64,000 bases of DNA. Source: Ligustrum vulgare. Lineage: Eukaryota > Streptophyta > Magnoliopsida > Lamiales > Oleaceae. Below the pieces are notes generated by a model, which was given only the letters and a program-made list of their open reading frames with translations, did no database searches and was not told where the DNA came from. Where the stretch lies: positions 36,128,929 through 36,192,928 of the forward strand of contig OY743190.1 of NCBI GenBank assembly GCA_963555705.1. Direction: 5' to 3'. The translations under genes were made by a program, and so were the position numbers. Positions 37,058 to 48,588 of the stretch are shown one piece after another (the first letter of the stretch is position 1; the number at the start of each line of letters is the position of its first letter).

Positions 37058-38386
37058 TTTTAATGAAATTTTTTCACCTGTTTTTAAATACACTTCCATC
37101 AGAATTCTATTTGCTTTGGTTGCAAAATTTGATTTCGAACTTGAGCAAATGGATGTGAAAACTATTTTTCTTTATGGTTCTTTAGATGAAACCATTTATA
37201 TGCATCAACCTAAAGGTTTTGAAAAAGGCAGAAATTCTGATTTGGTCTGTTTATTGAAAAAATCTTTGTATGGTTTAAAACAGGCTCCTAGCCAGTGGTA
37301 TAAGAGATTTGATTCTTATATCCAAAGCTTAAATTTTCAGAAAAGTAAATATGATTCCTGTTTTTATTTTAAACTTGGCAAAACTGATTTCATTTATTTG
37401 CTTCTATATGTGGATGACATGCTGATTGCTGGACCAAACATGTATGATATAAATGTTCTTAAAAATAAACTACATTCTGAATTTGAAATGAAAGATATAG
37501 GAAATGCTAAAAGAATACTTGGCATGGATATTTTTAGGAACAGACAATCAGGAAAACTGTTTTGAAATCAAAAACATTACATTGAAAAAGTCTTAAATAG
37601 ATTTTGCTTATCTGAATCAAAACCTGTATCTTTACCTTTTCCTGCACATTTTAAATTGTCTATTGAGCATTGTCCTAAGTCTGCTGATGAATTGCATAGA
37701 ATGAAAAATGTGCCTTATTCAAATGATGTTGGATCTGTCATGTACTTAATGGTCTGTACCAGACCTGATATAGCATTTGCAGTAAGTGTTTTAAGTAGGT
37801 TTATGAGCAATCCTGGTGAATTGCATTGGGAAGCTATGAAATGTCTTCTAAAATATTTGAAAGGTTCTGCTAGAATTAGTCTAGTATTTTCTAAAACCGA
37901 AAATGATTTTAAACTTAAAGGTTTTGTTGATTCAGATTTTGCAGGAAATGTTGATAACAGGAAATCAACATCATCATATTTCTTTACTTTAAATTCTTCC
38001 TGTATTAGCTGGAAATCCCAGCTTCAAAAACTTGTTGCTTTATCATCAACCGAAGCAGAATATATAGCTGCTACAGATGCTGTTAAGGAATGTTTATGGT
38101 TAAAGGGTTTATTATCCGAAATTGATTGCATTGCATTTCTGATTCTGAAGTTGAAATATGTACTGATAGCATGAGTGCATTACATCTGTGTAAAAATCCT
38201 GTTTTTCACAATAGGTCAAAACATATTGATGTTAAATTTCATTTCATTAGGGACATTATTGATAAAGCTATTGTAAAACTTGTTAAAATTCCAACTGAGA
38301 TTAATCCTGCTGATGCAGGAACAAAGATCATTTCTATTAACAAATTTAAAGATGCTCTGAGTTTTTTGAACTTGATTGAATTTTGA
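37058..38386 (+). pseudogene. pol: Copia RT and RNase H (one stop, one frameshift)
   Basis: The RT continues in a shifted frame with LKKSLYGLKQAPSQWYKRF near 37255-37310 and the catalytic YVDDMLIAG near 37408. A TGA interrupts at 37563-37565 where a sense codon is expected. It then resumes with SVMYLMVCTRPDIAFAVSVL (about 37735), RNase H FVDSDFAGNVDNRKSTSSYF (about 37925) and ALSSTEAEYIAATDAVKE (about 38040). A second frameshift near 38130 precedes the C-terminus with CTDSMSALHLCKNPVFHNRS (38159-38218). The pol stop is TGA at 38384-38386. All catalytic blocks are readable, so decay is recent. Confidence 0.93.
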
Positions 38387-38431
38387 TACTTATCTGTTAT
38401 GTTTTATCAGATACTAGAATTCAGCTCAATT

Positions 38432-38442
38432 GAGGTGGAGAT
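38432..38442 (+). other. Copia polypurine tract
   Basis: GAGGTGGAGAT directly precedes the 3' LTR start TGTTGGGC. Confidence 0.85.
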
Positions 38443-39086
38443 TGTTGGGCAATTGATCTATTACAATTGATTGGATCGGAATTTTTTAGCCCATTGAATC
38501 AGTCAGGAGTGCAGCCCATTATATTACCCAACTTAAGCCCAATGCTGTGACCCGGATGCTTAAGCCCAATGCCGTGACCCGAATTATGATCCATTTTAAT
38601 ACCACCGCCTCACCTAAGCCGTTAGATCTTATGGCTTCATCCTGGCCGTCCATTTGTAAATAAAAGAAAAGGAGACGCTCTGTATACTCAGATTTTCAAC
38701 CCAGACGCCTCTTTTCTGATACAAACCCCAACTCTCTCTCACATTAGGCGATTTCAATCGCATCCATCATCACTCTGTGATTTCTTCTGATTTATTCCAT
38801 GAAACTTATAGATCTTGATTGTATATTCTTAGTGGTACTGTCAGATATTGATTTTGTAACAATCAGTATACAATTTGTGAGTTTCGTCAGAGTATTCTGA
38901 AACTCAGTTTGATTCTTTGTGGTTTTATGTTCGAGTTCTTTGTGTTCTAGAAGTTTTCATGTATATTTCTGGGTTTTGATTTCTGGATTTGTAACTTTGC
39001 GGTTTTTGAATAAAGAGTTTGTTTCTTTGTGGTTACTGCTTGATCTTGTTCTTTGTGGTTTTGATTCTGAGCCTTAAATCCTTTCA
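38443..39086 (+). repeat. 3' LTR of the copia element
   Basis: 644 bp, paired with 30926-31568. It is followed by the target duplication ATTAA. Confidence 0.96.
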
Positions 39087-39302
39087 ATTAATTAAGACTC
39101 TTAAAACATAATAATTGAATAATAAGAATTTTGTAATGCATTAGGATTCCAGAATTCAAAATTGATTCTCCTAATTATAATTAAAATTCTCAAATTTTGC
39201 TAATTTGAAACAATTACCCAACACTTGAAACTTGTTTTCAGGATTTTCTTTCCGAGCATCTAATTCACCCGATTAACATGAAAGGCCTGGACGGGATACA
39301 AT

Positions 39303-40145
39303 TAGGGGTGGACAAAAAAATCGGAACCGAGTAAACCGAACCGAAACCGAATCGAAAAAACCGAAATATTTCGGTTCTTGAAAAAAAAAATTCAAAACCA
39401 AAACCGAAACCGATCGGTTCTTAAAATCAAAACCGATAAAAATATTTTTTTTTTTGAATTTTTCATTGAATTATACAACAAAATGTATTTATGTTCACGC
39501 TTTAATGTGTAGACAATGGGTCGGAGGAGTATAAATTTACTCACAATTTTTTCCTTTGAGAAATGTTGTTTAGATTTGTAGTATTTTAATTAAAAATCCA
39601 TTACTCACAATATTATCCAAGTAGAACCACACTTTAATGTATAGATACTTAGACAGTGTATGAAATGTTTTCTGTTTGATACACTATTATTATGGAATTT
39701 AATAATTTAGTTTTAAGTTATTTCATACACTATATTATAGTATTATTATTTTGTGGAATTTACTTTTAATGAGATTCAAATGTTCTTATTTCCTCGACGT
39801 GATATCATTTTCAAATAAGAATGGTTTTAGAGTAAAAAAAGATTTTAACTATCAAGATTCTGAGATTCATATTCGTAGTAATACTTGAATTTGAACTTTA
39901 ATTTTAATTGAAAACTTTATTTGGATGTATTTACCTTTAATTTTTGCAAACAATTAGATTTTTTTTTGTATTTGCATCAAATTTAATTTTTTTTAATTGG
40001 AACCGAACAAAAATCGAAAAATAACCGAAAATCGAACCGAAACTAAAACAGTTCGGTTCTTGTCTTGGAAAGAACCAAACCGAAAGTTTCGATTCGATTT
40101 CGATTCATTTAATAATCGAACCGAACCGATAAACGTCTAGCCCTA
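39303..40145. mobile_element. hAT-like non-autonomous element
   Basis: The ends TAGGGGTGGAC and (reverse complement) TAGGGCTAGAC form an 11-bp TIR with two mismatches, of the common plant hAT type. Flanks are GATACAAT and AATACAAG, matching at 6 of 8 positions, so the 8-bp duplication is imperfect. The subterminal zones hold many CCGAACCGAAA / TTCGGTT motifs in opposite directions at the two ends, as in transposase-binding arrays. The AT-rich core has no ORF. Confidence 0.65.
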
Positions 40146-40673
40146 AATACAAGAGCCTATTTATGTAGGGACTTCAGTGTGTTTTGTTTAGGGGACGGGC
40201 ATTTTATCGTTAGTATCTATATCACCCCCCCCCCCCCCACTCCATTCACCCACCCACCCAAAAGTCAAACAAGACTCCCGGAAGAACCTGCAATTGCTTG
40301 CCTAGCGCCCTAGGTGATGTTTTTGTCGTTCTAGAAGGAAGAAAAAGAAAGCTAAAATTGCTCCATAAAGATCACTATACTAAATATGCACTAATCTTTT
40401 CACATACACACGCTGTTTTCTTGTTTTGCTCCAATCTCATTCAAATTCGAGTTTTAATCTAAAATAACCAAAAAATATATACAACTTTTGATGGTCCAAA
40501 ATAATTGTAAAATTACGCTTATCAATATGTAATCCTATAGCCTTACTAGAATAAATTGTCAATTTTATTCTCTGAGTTAGAACAAATCTATTCTGAATTG
40601 AAATAAGAGTTATATCTGTATACGATTCTCAACCAAACATCTAATACACATTATCAAAAAGTGACCAAAGGCA
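40146..40673. other. Intergenic DNA with C-rich simple repeat
   Basis: No gene is present. A run of about 15 C at 40226-40240, followed by CCCACCCACCC near 40250-40260, gives a G-quadruplex pattern on the minus strand. The rest is AT-rich without recognised features. Confidence 0.7.
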
Positions 40674-42089
40674 TGTTGGAATTATATATATGCCTATAGA
40701 ATATAATTCATGACTTTTGAAAAAAAAAATATTAATTGATTTAATTAATATAAAGTTGCGTTTGTCAACGAGTTGATTTAATATTACAAATTGAGTGTTT
40801 AAATTGTTAAATACAGACAGATTCAATTTGTATTTCTATTTAAAATTAACGTTTACGATCAGTAAATAAATATGGGCAATTTATTTTGATAAGATCGTAT
40901 CGGTTTTATTAAAGTCTATCTTTGACTCCGATAATAAAATTGAGAGTACGTTTGAAACATATTGAACGGGACCATGTGAAATTAATTTGTGATATTGACC
41001 ATACAAATTTAATTTCACTTGAATATCGTACATGGGATCTTAATCCTAATCGGATAATAGACTTCGATTACTAACTTGAAATTCTTTGAGGTATCAATGG
41101 GTGAGATCAAATTGTTGATCAATATATCGATACTTTGGGAATTAAAATAAACTAACAAATAACATATATTAGAATTATGGAATCTGTAACATTTTAGGTA
41201 TAATCATAATATCACTGGTTCTTCTAGTTGACATATGAATCTGAGCTCAGTAATTCGACAGTGACTGTTGAATTCTATGATGTGATGTGATCACATCGAA
41301 CTGTCAAATAGAAGATGAGAGTTGAGAGTTTATGAATATTCAGAGAAGGGCATTTTGGTCATTTGAACTTACTCCGAATATTCGAGTTAATCGACGGGGG
41401 TAACATGTAAGAACGATAAGTCAGAGGATATAATTATGGATTAATTATTTCAGTAATTTCAATTTTACTAATAGTACAATCTCGTTCTTTTAGTGAAATA
41501 GAACGTGATTAATAAATTAATTTTGACTGATCAAGAGTTGATCGGGTCATTATTAATTTATTGGAGCTTAGTTTAATTGGGTCCGATTAGGTTTCCTCGA
41601 TGGTTTCACTATCATAGGCTAATACAAGCTTATTACTTGTATTGGATTGTGCAGAAACGAGCCGGGCTATGACATTAGGGTTGGTAGGGTTTTGGAGTGT
41701 AAAGATGTTACAAATAGTCTCCTATGACTATGTTTCTTAACGGAGTTTGCAAAGTGGCAAGACACACACTAAAATGTGTAGTGTGTGTTTCCTCATTACA
41801 AAGAAAATTCTAATCCTAATTTAACCTAGGCCTAAATAAAGGTGACCACGCACCGCACAGTTACCATTGAAGAATACCGGGGAAAGCTTGAGGATTTGAA
41901 GTTTTAGTGGAATCAAGAAGAAGTGGAAAAGAGATTATTGTAAAGCGGGCTACATGGGTAATCTTCTCAAACAATTATTTGTGCAAATTATTTATTCCAA
42001 ATTAAATACATAAAACAGAAAATCTTATAATGGGATGAACTACCACAAGAAATCAATTTTTGTGAGTAGAACTACCTGGGTTCCCAACA
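40674..42089 (+). mobile_element. Solo LTR, 1416 bp (TSD AGGCA)
   Basis: The block starts TGTTGGAATTATATATATGCC and ends GGGTTCCCAACA, with matching inverted ends TGTTGG / CCAACA. It is flanked by a perfect AGGCA at 40669-40673 and 42090-42094. It has no coding sequence. The length and ends fit a copia LTR of a large-LTR lineage, but the lineage is not proven. A 'cctaaataaagg' stretch near 41831 may be the TATA region. Confidence 0.85.
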
Positions 42090-42094
42090 AGGCA

Positions 42095-42357
42095 ATTAAT
42101 TGCACGCTCATAAAATAAATGCAACAAGTGTTTAAAACGACATAAATAAGCCTCTGTTCAGCGGCAGAGTGGAAAGAATTGATTTGTTTTGTTGATTTAT
42201 TTGTATTTTCTAAGTAAGATGTGGAATTAAAAATTGGAGAGAGAAAATGTGAATGATTAAAAAATAATATGAAAAATTGTGTAAATTAAATTCCGTGAGT
42301 GTTTTTTTTTTTTTTTTTTTGCCCTTTTCCAAACGCTACTGGACATCAATCCCAACA
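42095..42357. repeat. MITE-like dispersed repeat and poly-T
   Basis: 42180-42295 shares 'gatttatttgtattttctaagtaaga', 'aattaaaaattggagagagaaaatgtg' pieces with 27650-27720 and with the complement of 44270-44330. A poly-T of 20 or so follows at 42302-42320. Confidence 0.5.
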
Positions 42358-42365
42358 CATATATC

Positions 42366-43075
42366 TAGAGGTGTCAATCCGGATGGTCCGGACAGAGTCG
42401 ATCCGCTAACATGAAAACTCGTTAACGGCCCGCTTGAAAATAGTCCGTCCACTGTGGGTTTCGAGCTGGTTCGAGTCAGCCCACAAATTTCGAACTACAC
42501 CCAGGTCCACCCGCTAGTTCATCCAGGTCGAATCCATGTGGGTCGCGGTTTGTTCTGATTTGGCCCGTATTAATAAAACATGTATTTTTTTTATATTTAT
42601 AGCAATTTTTTTTGTCAAAATTCTAAATACAAAATAATTAAAATGATAAATTCATATTTATACCATAAAATTTAAATTTAAATTTAAATTTTATGTTACA
42701 TGAATTACTTCTAAATTTGCAAATTTAAATAAATCATCAACAAATAACATTTAAATGTTAAATGTATTTCTAATTACTATTATCAAAGAACATTACGTTT
42801 CATAACTATTAGGGAGTAAAAATAGATTTTGATTTAAAAGTTGTATTAGAGATTGTAGAATAAGGGAGATTTTCAATATTACCATATTTAATAAAAACAT
42901 TTTTTTTTTATGGGCTAGCGGATTAACAGCGTCCCACGAAGGTTTGACCTGCGAAACTCGTTGTTCATAACTTCTTAACCCGTGAATCGCCCGCAGGGAT
43001 CATGGGTTGACTCGCGATCCCGGATCAATTTGGACCGATTTTAACGAAATCAGCCCGTCTGTCTTGACACTTTTA
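42366..43075. mobile_element. hAT-like non-autonomous element (TSD CATATATC)
   Basis: 710 bp. The ends are TAGAGGTGTCAA and, in reverse complement, TAAAAGTGTCAA (12-bp TIR, two mismatches). The 8-bp flank CATATATC is perfectly duplicated at 42358-42365 and 43076-43083, as expected for hAT. GC-rich subterminal regions rich in GGCCCG/CGGGTC motifs surround an AT-rich centre. There is no ORF, so it relies on transposase from elsewhere. Confidence 0.88.
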
Positions 43076-43083
43076 CATATATC

Positions 43084-43640
43084 GATAGTTATGATTAAAC
43101 AGAAAACTTGTGAGACGTGTCAAATATAGTTCATGTACGGCCATATTTAAAAAAAAAAAAAAAAAAAAAAAAAACCTGTTAAGGCAATTGGAGAATTTGT
43201 ACTAATTTTTTTCATCATAGAAAATCATTCAAAATTATTAATCTTAAAGCTTTTAAGTTACTTATTTTTGGATTTATAATTCAGCGAGCAAAGCTTGCCA
43301 ACCAAAAAAAGCACAATCAGTTTTCTTTAGCTATTTGAATTAAAAATGTTGGCCTCTCGGATAGTAATTGAGTTAATTATTACAAATATATTTTTTTTTA
43401 TTTTGGAGTAATGAAATGGATTTCATTTAAAAAAAAAAAAAGATATATGATGAAAGTTCGGCAATTGTCGTTATTGTTAATTTATGTTGAAAATAATTAA
43501 GAATGCATAAAATTGTAATTAATCTGGTGATACGACTGTCGACTCGAATCAATAATCTGATAACTTTAAAATTGTGGAGGTCAACTTTTGTAACTATGAC
43601 TTTGACCTAGAGTTTACACCCAATGGCTGGAACATGTGAT
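43084..43640. other. Intergenic DNA, poly-A/poly-T runs only
   Basis: A long poly-A at 43148-43173, poly-T at 43390-43400 and poly-A at 43428-43441 occur in AT-rich sequence. No ORF or motif is recognised. Confidence 0.6.
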
Positions 43641-43824
43641 GATGTAAGTGACTTTCACATGTCCACTTATTTATTGATCAACACCCCAATCCTTGTTTGA
43701 AGTTTATTTGGTCTCCCATTAGACATATTAGGAAGATGCCAATGAAACTCTCAAATACCATTTCTTTGACCAAAAATAGCCTTTGACAAAGCCCTCATTG
43801 GCACTAGTTGAATCGTTCATTAAG

Positions 43825-44374
43825 CCTCCGTTTGGTAAACTTTTATTTGATAATTTTTTTTTTTTTTTTATAAACAAATAATGTGAGGTAAAATATGTGA
43901 TTAAAAAATAATTTGAAAAAAATGTGTGATTAAAAAGCGATTTGAGAAATATGTTGTTTATATGCTTTTTTAAATGATTTACAAACTGAGGCTGTAAATA
44001 TATTTATAAACAACATATTTTTAAAAATTATTTTTAATCGTACATATTTTTTTAAATCACTTTCAACCACATATTTAACACAAAAAATCAAAATTTTTAG
44101 CCTTTGTTTGGTAAACTTACAACTTTAAAAATAGCACATTTTTTCAAATTTCTTTTTAATTACACATTTCTCAAAATCATTTTCCAACCATATATTATGT
44201 CACCGTTTGGTAATCGTCTTTTTTTTTGTTTATAAACCAATTTATAAATCACACAATTTTTCAAATCACTTTTTAACCACATATTATTCTCTTTCCAATT
44301 TTTAACTACTACTTTTTACCTCAAAATCATAAATAAATCAATTTATAAATCAAACAGTGTTATCAAAACGGAGG
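43825..44374. mobile_element. Foldback/MITE-like element with CCTCCGTTTGGTAA ends
   Basis: The left end CCTCCGTTTGGTAA and the complement of the right end (CCTCCGTTTTGATAA) form an inverted repeat. The element lies exactly where copy 3 departs from copy 1 after 'ttcattaag'. The interior contains further 'tttggtaaac' and 'tttaaccacatat' blocks, so it may be composite. No clear target duplication was found. Confidence 0.5.
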
Positions 44375-44706
44375 ATTTAATATCTGTCAGCTTCCAATGT
44401 GACTTTTTTTTAACGAACCCCAACCCCTTACCCTACCCCTAGCTACAATCCACAGGACCAAAGGATGTAATCCTCAGGTACTCCTCAACCCCTCATGCGA
44501 TTCCTTTTTTATTTTTATTTTTTTATGTGTGACTATGATATAATTTAAGGGCAAATTTCATCTACGATCACTAAATTTTTAGTGAAATTTTAATTTGGTC
44601 ATTAAACTTTAACTTATCTTAATTGGGTCACTAAATTTTAATTGTTTAAAATTGAGTCGTTGAACTTTAAATCTAATTTCAAACTTTGCCATTTCGTCAT
44701 CTATTA

Positions 44707-44802
44707 TATTCCAAATTGAAGAAAATTTCTTAATTTATATTCCAAATTGAAGAAAATTTCTTAATTTATATTCCAAATTGAAGAAAAATTCTTAATTTAT
44801 AG
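44707..44802 (+). repeat. Tandem repeat, about 31 bp x 3
   Basis: The phrase 'ttccaaattgaagaaaat' followed by 'tcttaatttata' occurs three times in a row with one difference. It is absent from the paralogous copy 2. Confidence 0.9.
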
Positions 44803-45690
44803 ACATACCACGATGAACCCTGACATCACAACACGACAAAGCCAATTTATTCTATGAACGTCATAAAATTACTTTAAAAAGAACATGAATAAGCATTTTA
44901 ATTTAAGCACATTATCATATCCCTTGTTTTACTCTCTTCATTTCTGAGGCGTTGTATAGCTAGTGCATGAAGAATGATATAACTATCAACTAAGTAATTT
45001 TTCTCAATCTTGAGAATGATGGCTACAAAATGTAAATCTAAATTAAAATTCGATAGTTCAACTTAAACAAATAAAAATTTAATAATCGAATTGAAATTTC
45101 ACTTAAAGTTCAATAACTGCATAGAAAATTCACCGTATATTATGTTGCATAATCCAATTGGCCCATTTGTGATATGCATCATCATATCTTTGAAGGAAAA
45201 TATGTGAAGTACCATAGACTTTTGAGAATGTTGACTTTTGAGAATGTTAATCTACAAAATTTCAACAATTTGTTGTGGTTACGAGCATACTTTAATATGT
45301 TCCGTATTTGATATTTGGTCAATGGTTGTCCTTGAAAACTAGATTTTTCATCCAAAAAATTTAGGACAACGAAATAAATTAAACAATCATACGCAAAATT
45401 CAAAGCAATAGTTGATAAGTTTTAATAAAAAGGATTATACTTTTGCACGTTTCTTGAAAATGTCCAATATACAAAACTAAAGAGAATAATATATGTATGA
45501 TATTCAAAGTAATAATTGATAGGTTGTGAAAAATACTATGACTGTCGGCTGTCGCACGTTTTTCTTTCTAATGTAGTCAAATTTTTATTTTTTTTTAGAA
45601 TTTAAATATGTTAAAATATTTTTAAGAAATTCTTTATATAAAATATTCTCTATTTGGATTAGGAGAAATTAATAAAACGTAAAATTAAGA

Positions 45691-45903
45691 GTTGAAATGT
45701 GAGGCACAAGATTTCTTGTCAAGATTTTTCATTTCTGTATAGCAGAAACAAATTTAAAGTTTGAACATGAAGTATTAATTAATTCTAAAGTTCTGATACT
45801 CGTATCATTTTCTAAGGGTATTGTTTGACTATCCTTGTCTTATAACTAGTTTTCTATTTTATAACATTGGGACCGTCACGAATTAAATACATAACTCCAT
45901 TAA

Positions 45904-45952
<49 letters not shown>

Positions 45953-47110
45953 CTGCATGTACATCCATATGAAACTAGTTTACATAAACTAAAATCATGT
46001 ACATAACTGAATAAGAATAAGTTATACCAATTCATTTTTTGATTTTTATTTTCAATGTCGTTTTCAAAATTGCTGAAAACTCGTTTGATTTATAATTTCT
46101 GAAAATTATTTTTGAAAATGAAAAACTAGAAAATACATTCTTTTTTAAATTTTGCAAAAAGCTTTTTTGTGTACTTGTAATTATATTGTTTGCGAATAAA
46201 TTTATAAAATGATATTTTTGTAGATTAAGAAGACTTTATTGATAACAGAAAATGATATTTTGTTTAGTTATTATGAGTTTCGATTTTCTAAATTTGAAGA
46301 GTCAAATCCATTCTTTATTTTAAAAAGGTAAAACAAAGAATTTTTTAAAATTTATTATTATATAGATTCTGTAAAATAAAATAAAAAAATATTTTATATT
46401 TCACGGGTTTTTGAATGAGGAAAATTGTTCTTATTTAGCTAAGTTCAAAAGTTTTTGTGAAAATAAATTTTAGTTATAAATAATACTAGAAATGATAATT
46501 TATATATAATACTAGAAATATTTTTATTTTTTTTTAGTTACTAGAAATAAATTTTAGTTATAAATAATATTAGAAATGATAATTGGTAAAAGAAAAAAAA
46601 AAGTGGTGATGGCTGAATTTTTTTAAAAACAAAAGGTGAAAACCCGCATTTTTCGCGTTTTCGAATTTGTAAAAAAAAACCCGGAAAACGTCAAAACTGT
46701 GTTTTCTGTTATCTTTACAAAATTTGTTTTCTGTTTTTTCGTTTCAATTTTAAAAAGTTGCGCAACAGAACACGTTTTCTGCATTTTCGAATACAGGAAA
46801 CAAATGGATAACGGTAAAGAGAACGCAACCTAAGTTTCTTCATTTTCCTTCTTTGCTAAGTTCCTTGAGAGATAGATACAGCTAGTTCGTAGGCTGTTAA
46901 CGTAGTGCAGTATGAACCGATAACCGATTGTATCCTAGGAATCGAATACTGATTAAAACCTATCACACTCTGGTGAGGCGACGCATTCGATTTGAGGAAA
47001 TCGTTTAAATACGGGCCTTAGATTTTGTTTCATTTAGTTTGATTCTCTACTTTTTCCCCACACAGGATTTTTAAAATAATTAATTTCTTTTAAATTGAGA
47101 AAAGTAGTTG
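45691..47110. other. Insertion in host copy 3, unassigned
   Basis: This stretch has no counterpart in copy 2. It includes a (TA)n run at 45907-45950, short direct repeats of 'ataatactagaaat' at 46480-46575, and a motif-rich part at 46620-46810 where GTTTTCTG words recur. No ORF with a domain was found, and the boundaries were not defined. Confidence 0.4.
45907..45950. repeat. (TA)n microsatellite
   Basis: A pure TA run of about 44 bp. Confidence 0.97.
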
Positions 47111-47157
47111 ATCGTTACATGAAATAAAGAACATTATTGGAGTGCATAATATTATTC

Positions 47158-47990
47158 ATTGGGTTGGATATTGGTTAATAAATCGAGAATTGAAAATCGA
47201 TTAAAGTGACTTCGTGTCAAATTCGGACAAATACTCAAATCCGACCCAATCCGTTTAGGAAAATTTAATTTGCCGCTTCGGGACGCACAAACGGGAATTT
47301 TGATTTCTTTGGATGTATTGAAGGGTTTATTTGGCATTTCGAAAACCAATATCGAATGAATGAGAAATTACGAAAAATGACGAAATATGGTCAAAATATT
47401 TGACTGTGCGATCACATGGTTGGGAAATCGTTCGATCACACGTCAAATTTATTTTAAATTTTTTGAGTAAAACAGTACGACAGCACGGTTGTCCGGTGAA
47501 AAGATACATTTTCATAAATGTACATGGTTTGGAAATGGTGCATGGTTTGGTTTCAATCATTTCGTCCACACCCTTTCATGGTTTATAAATAGGACCCTTT
47601 GGGTGTCCTATTCTTCACATTTTGATATGCAAAACAATATCATCATCTCTTCTCTCCTAAATCAAAATCATTGCATTTGTTTTGATTTTCTTTTATTTTC
47701 ATCCTTACAGTACATAAGCCAAATTTTGGTTCGTTATACTTGTGTTTTGGAGTACTACAAATACAAGTGAAGCCGTTGTATCTTGGGAGTCGATTGCAGG
47801 AATCCGTAGGTACCGTTGCAGGGCAAATTCAACTTAAGGACAAAGAGTCCAGCTCTTATCTCAACTTTGTCCCTACTTTCTTCTCTTTCTTGTTTGTATT
47901 TTCTTTGCCGTTACTCTATCCAATTTTCGGCACAAATTTACAAACTATTATTCTATTCATTTTGGCGTCACTATTCACAAATCTCCAACA
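47158..47990 (+). mobile_element. LTR-like insertion in host copy 3
   Basis: Copy 2 reads 'attatttgttatgtataag' (about 29811) where copy 3 has 'attattcat' and 'cgttatgcataag' separated by about 830 bp. The insert begins TGGGTTGGATATTGG and ends CTCCAACA, with inverted ends like an LTR. It has a TATA box (TATAAATA, 47583-47590) and the near-palindromes GTGCGATCACATG and CGATCACACG at 47405-47440. No exact TSD could be fixed. Confidence 0.5.
47583..47590 (+). promoter_or_regulatory. TATA box of the LTR-like insertion
   Basis: TATAAATA is followed by AGGACCC and a pyrimidine-rich leader (TGTCCTATTCTTCAC) about 25-30 bp downstream, as in plant LTR promoters. Confidence 0.5.
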
Positions 47991-48050
47991 CGTTATGCAT
48001 AAGTTATTTTTTAAAAATAGAGAGCTACTTCGTTATTTCTAATTCAAATA

Positions 48051-48160
48051 AATTAGACCCAATTGTTTGAATAAGTAATATTAAATAAACAGTTGTGTTT
48101 GTAATCTCATTCGTTGGGAATAAGAAAACCAGAGATTCTATAGTAAACAAAACGATGCCC
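48051..48160 (+). repeat. Long direct repeat flanking the MULE, left copy
   Basis: The segment from 'aattagaccca' to 'gatgccc' recurs at 56078-56174 on the other side of the MULE with about four substitutions and one 14-bp gap. The orthologous single copy in host repeat 2 is at 29880-29978. Confidence 0.85.
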
Positions 48161-48340
48161 AATGGCCACTGTACTTTAAGGGTGGTGTCACCATGGCCAC
48201 CCAGTGTAATTTTAATTCACCCTGGCCACTGAAGTTCATAATAAATACCAATCAAACCACCCAATTGAATAAATATAACCAAACATTTATTTCTCTCTCC
48301 CAGACTCCTCTTTCCCTCCAAACATATCTTCTCCTCTTTC
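48159..48340 (+). repeat. MULE left terminal inverted repeat
   Basis: It pairs with 55895-56075. Shared blocks include GGGTGGTGTCACCATGGCC, TTCACCCTGGCCACTGAAG and ATTTCTCTCTCCCAGACT. Confidence 0.9.
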
Positions 48341-48588
48341 CTGCCAAACATATCTTCCTCTCTCTGGCTCCACCTGTGAGGGTACTCAAAGTACAAATCA
48401 GAGGAAGTGCAGCTACTTCACCAAACTCATTCCTGTCCATAATTTTTAGCTTTGATTTTTTTCACTTGAACACAATCCAAGCCACAACTGACACGAAAAA
48501 AAAATATACATTTCTGAAATACAATCAAGATTTAGAGTAGATAATCTGTAGGGAAAATTGTTGGAGAAAAAGAACTTAGATACCAATC
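48341..48588. other. MULE subterminal sequence, left
   Basis: Non-coding MULE DNA between the left TIR and the nested LTR element. The TSD of the nested element (CAATC, 48584-48588) ends it. Nothing else is recognised. Confidence 0.6.

Larger units (their letters stand above)
30926..39086 (+). mobile_element. Ty1/copia LTR retrotransposon (TSD ATTAA), interrupted
   Basis: This is an 8.16-kb element with LTRs at 30926-31568 and 38443-39086 and a perfect 5-bp duplication ATTAA (30921-30925 and 39087-39091). Behind the 5' LTR is an initiator-tRNA-Met PBS, and a polypurine tract precedes the 3' LTR. The order gag, protease, integrase, RT, RNase H defines Ty1/copia. By eye the LTRs differ at about 15 of 644 positions. 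It carries a nested 1608-bp Athila-type solo LTR in gag, two in-frame stops and two frameshifts, so it cannot move on its own. Without the nested LTR it would be about 6.55 kb. Confidence 0.96.
43650..45690 (+). other. Host intergenic repeat, copy 3, first part
   Basis: Colinear with copy 1 (3743-3890) over 43665-43824 and with copy 2 (27945-29450) over 44390-45530. It is interrupted by a foldback element (43825-44374). No gene was recognised. Confidence 0.78.

Noticed and set aside
39303..40145. CCGAACCGAAA-rich block considered as a satellite
   Set aside because: The motifs are in opposite orientation at the two ends and bounded by hAT-like TIRs, which fits a transposon better.
47399..47590. 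Short ORFs over 47400-47590
   Set aside because: They overlap each other on opposite strands across the TATA region of an LTR-like insert and have no domain.
48193..48540. 115-codon plus-strand ORF
   Set aside because: It starts inside the MULE TIR and has no domain. The transposase is on the other strand.
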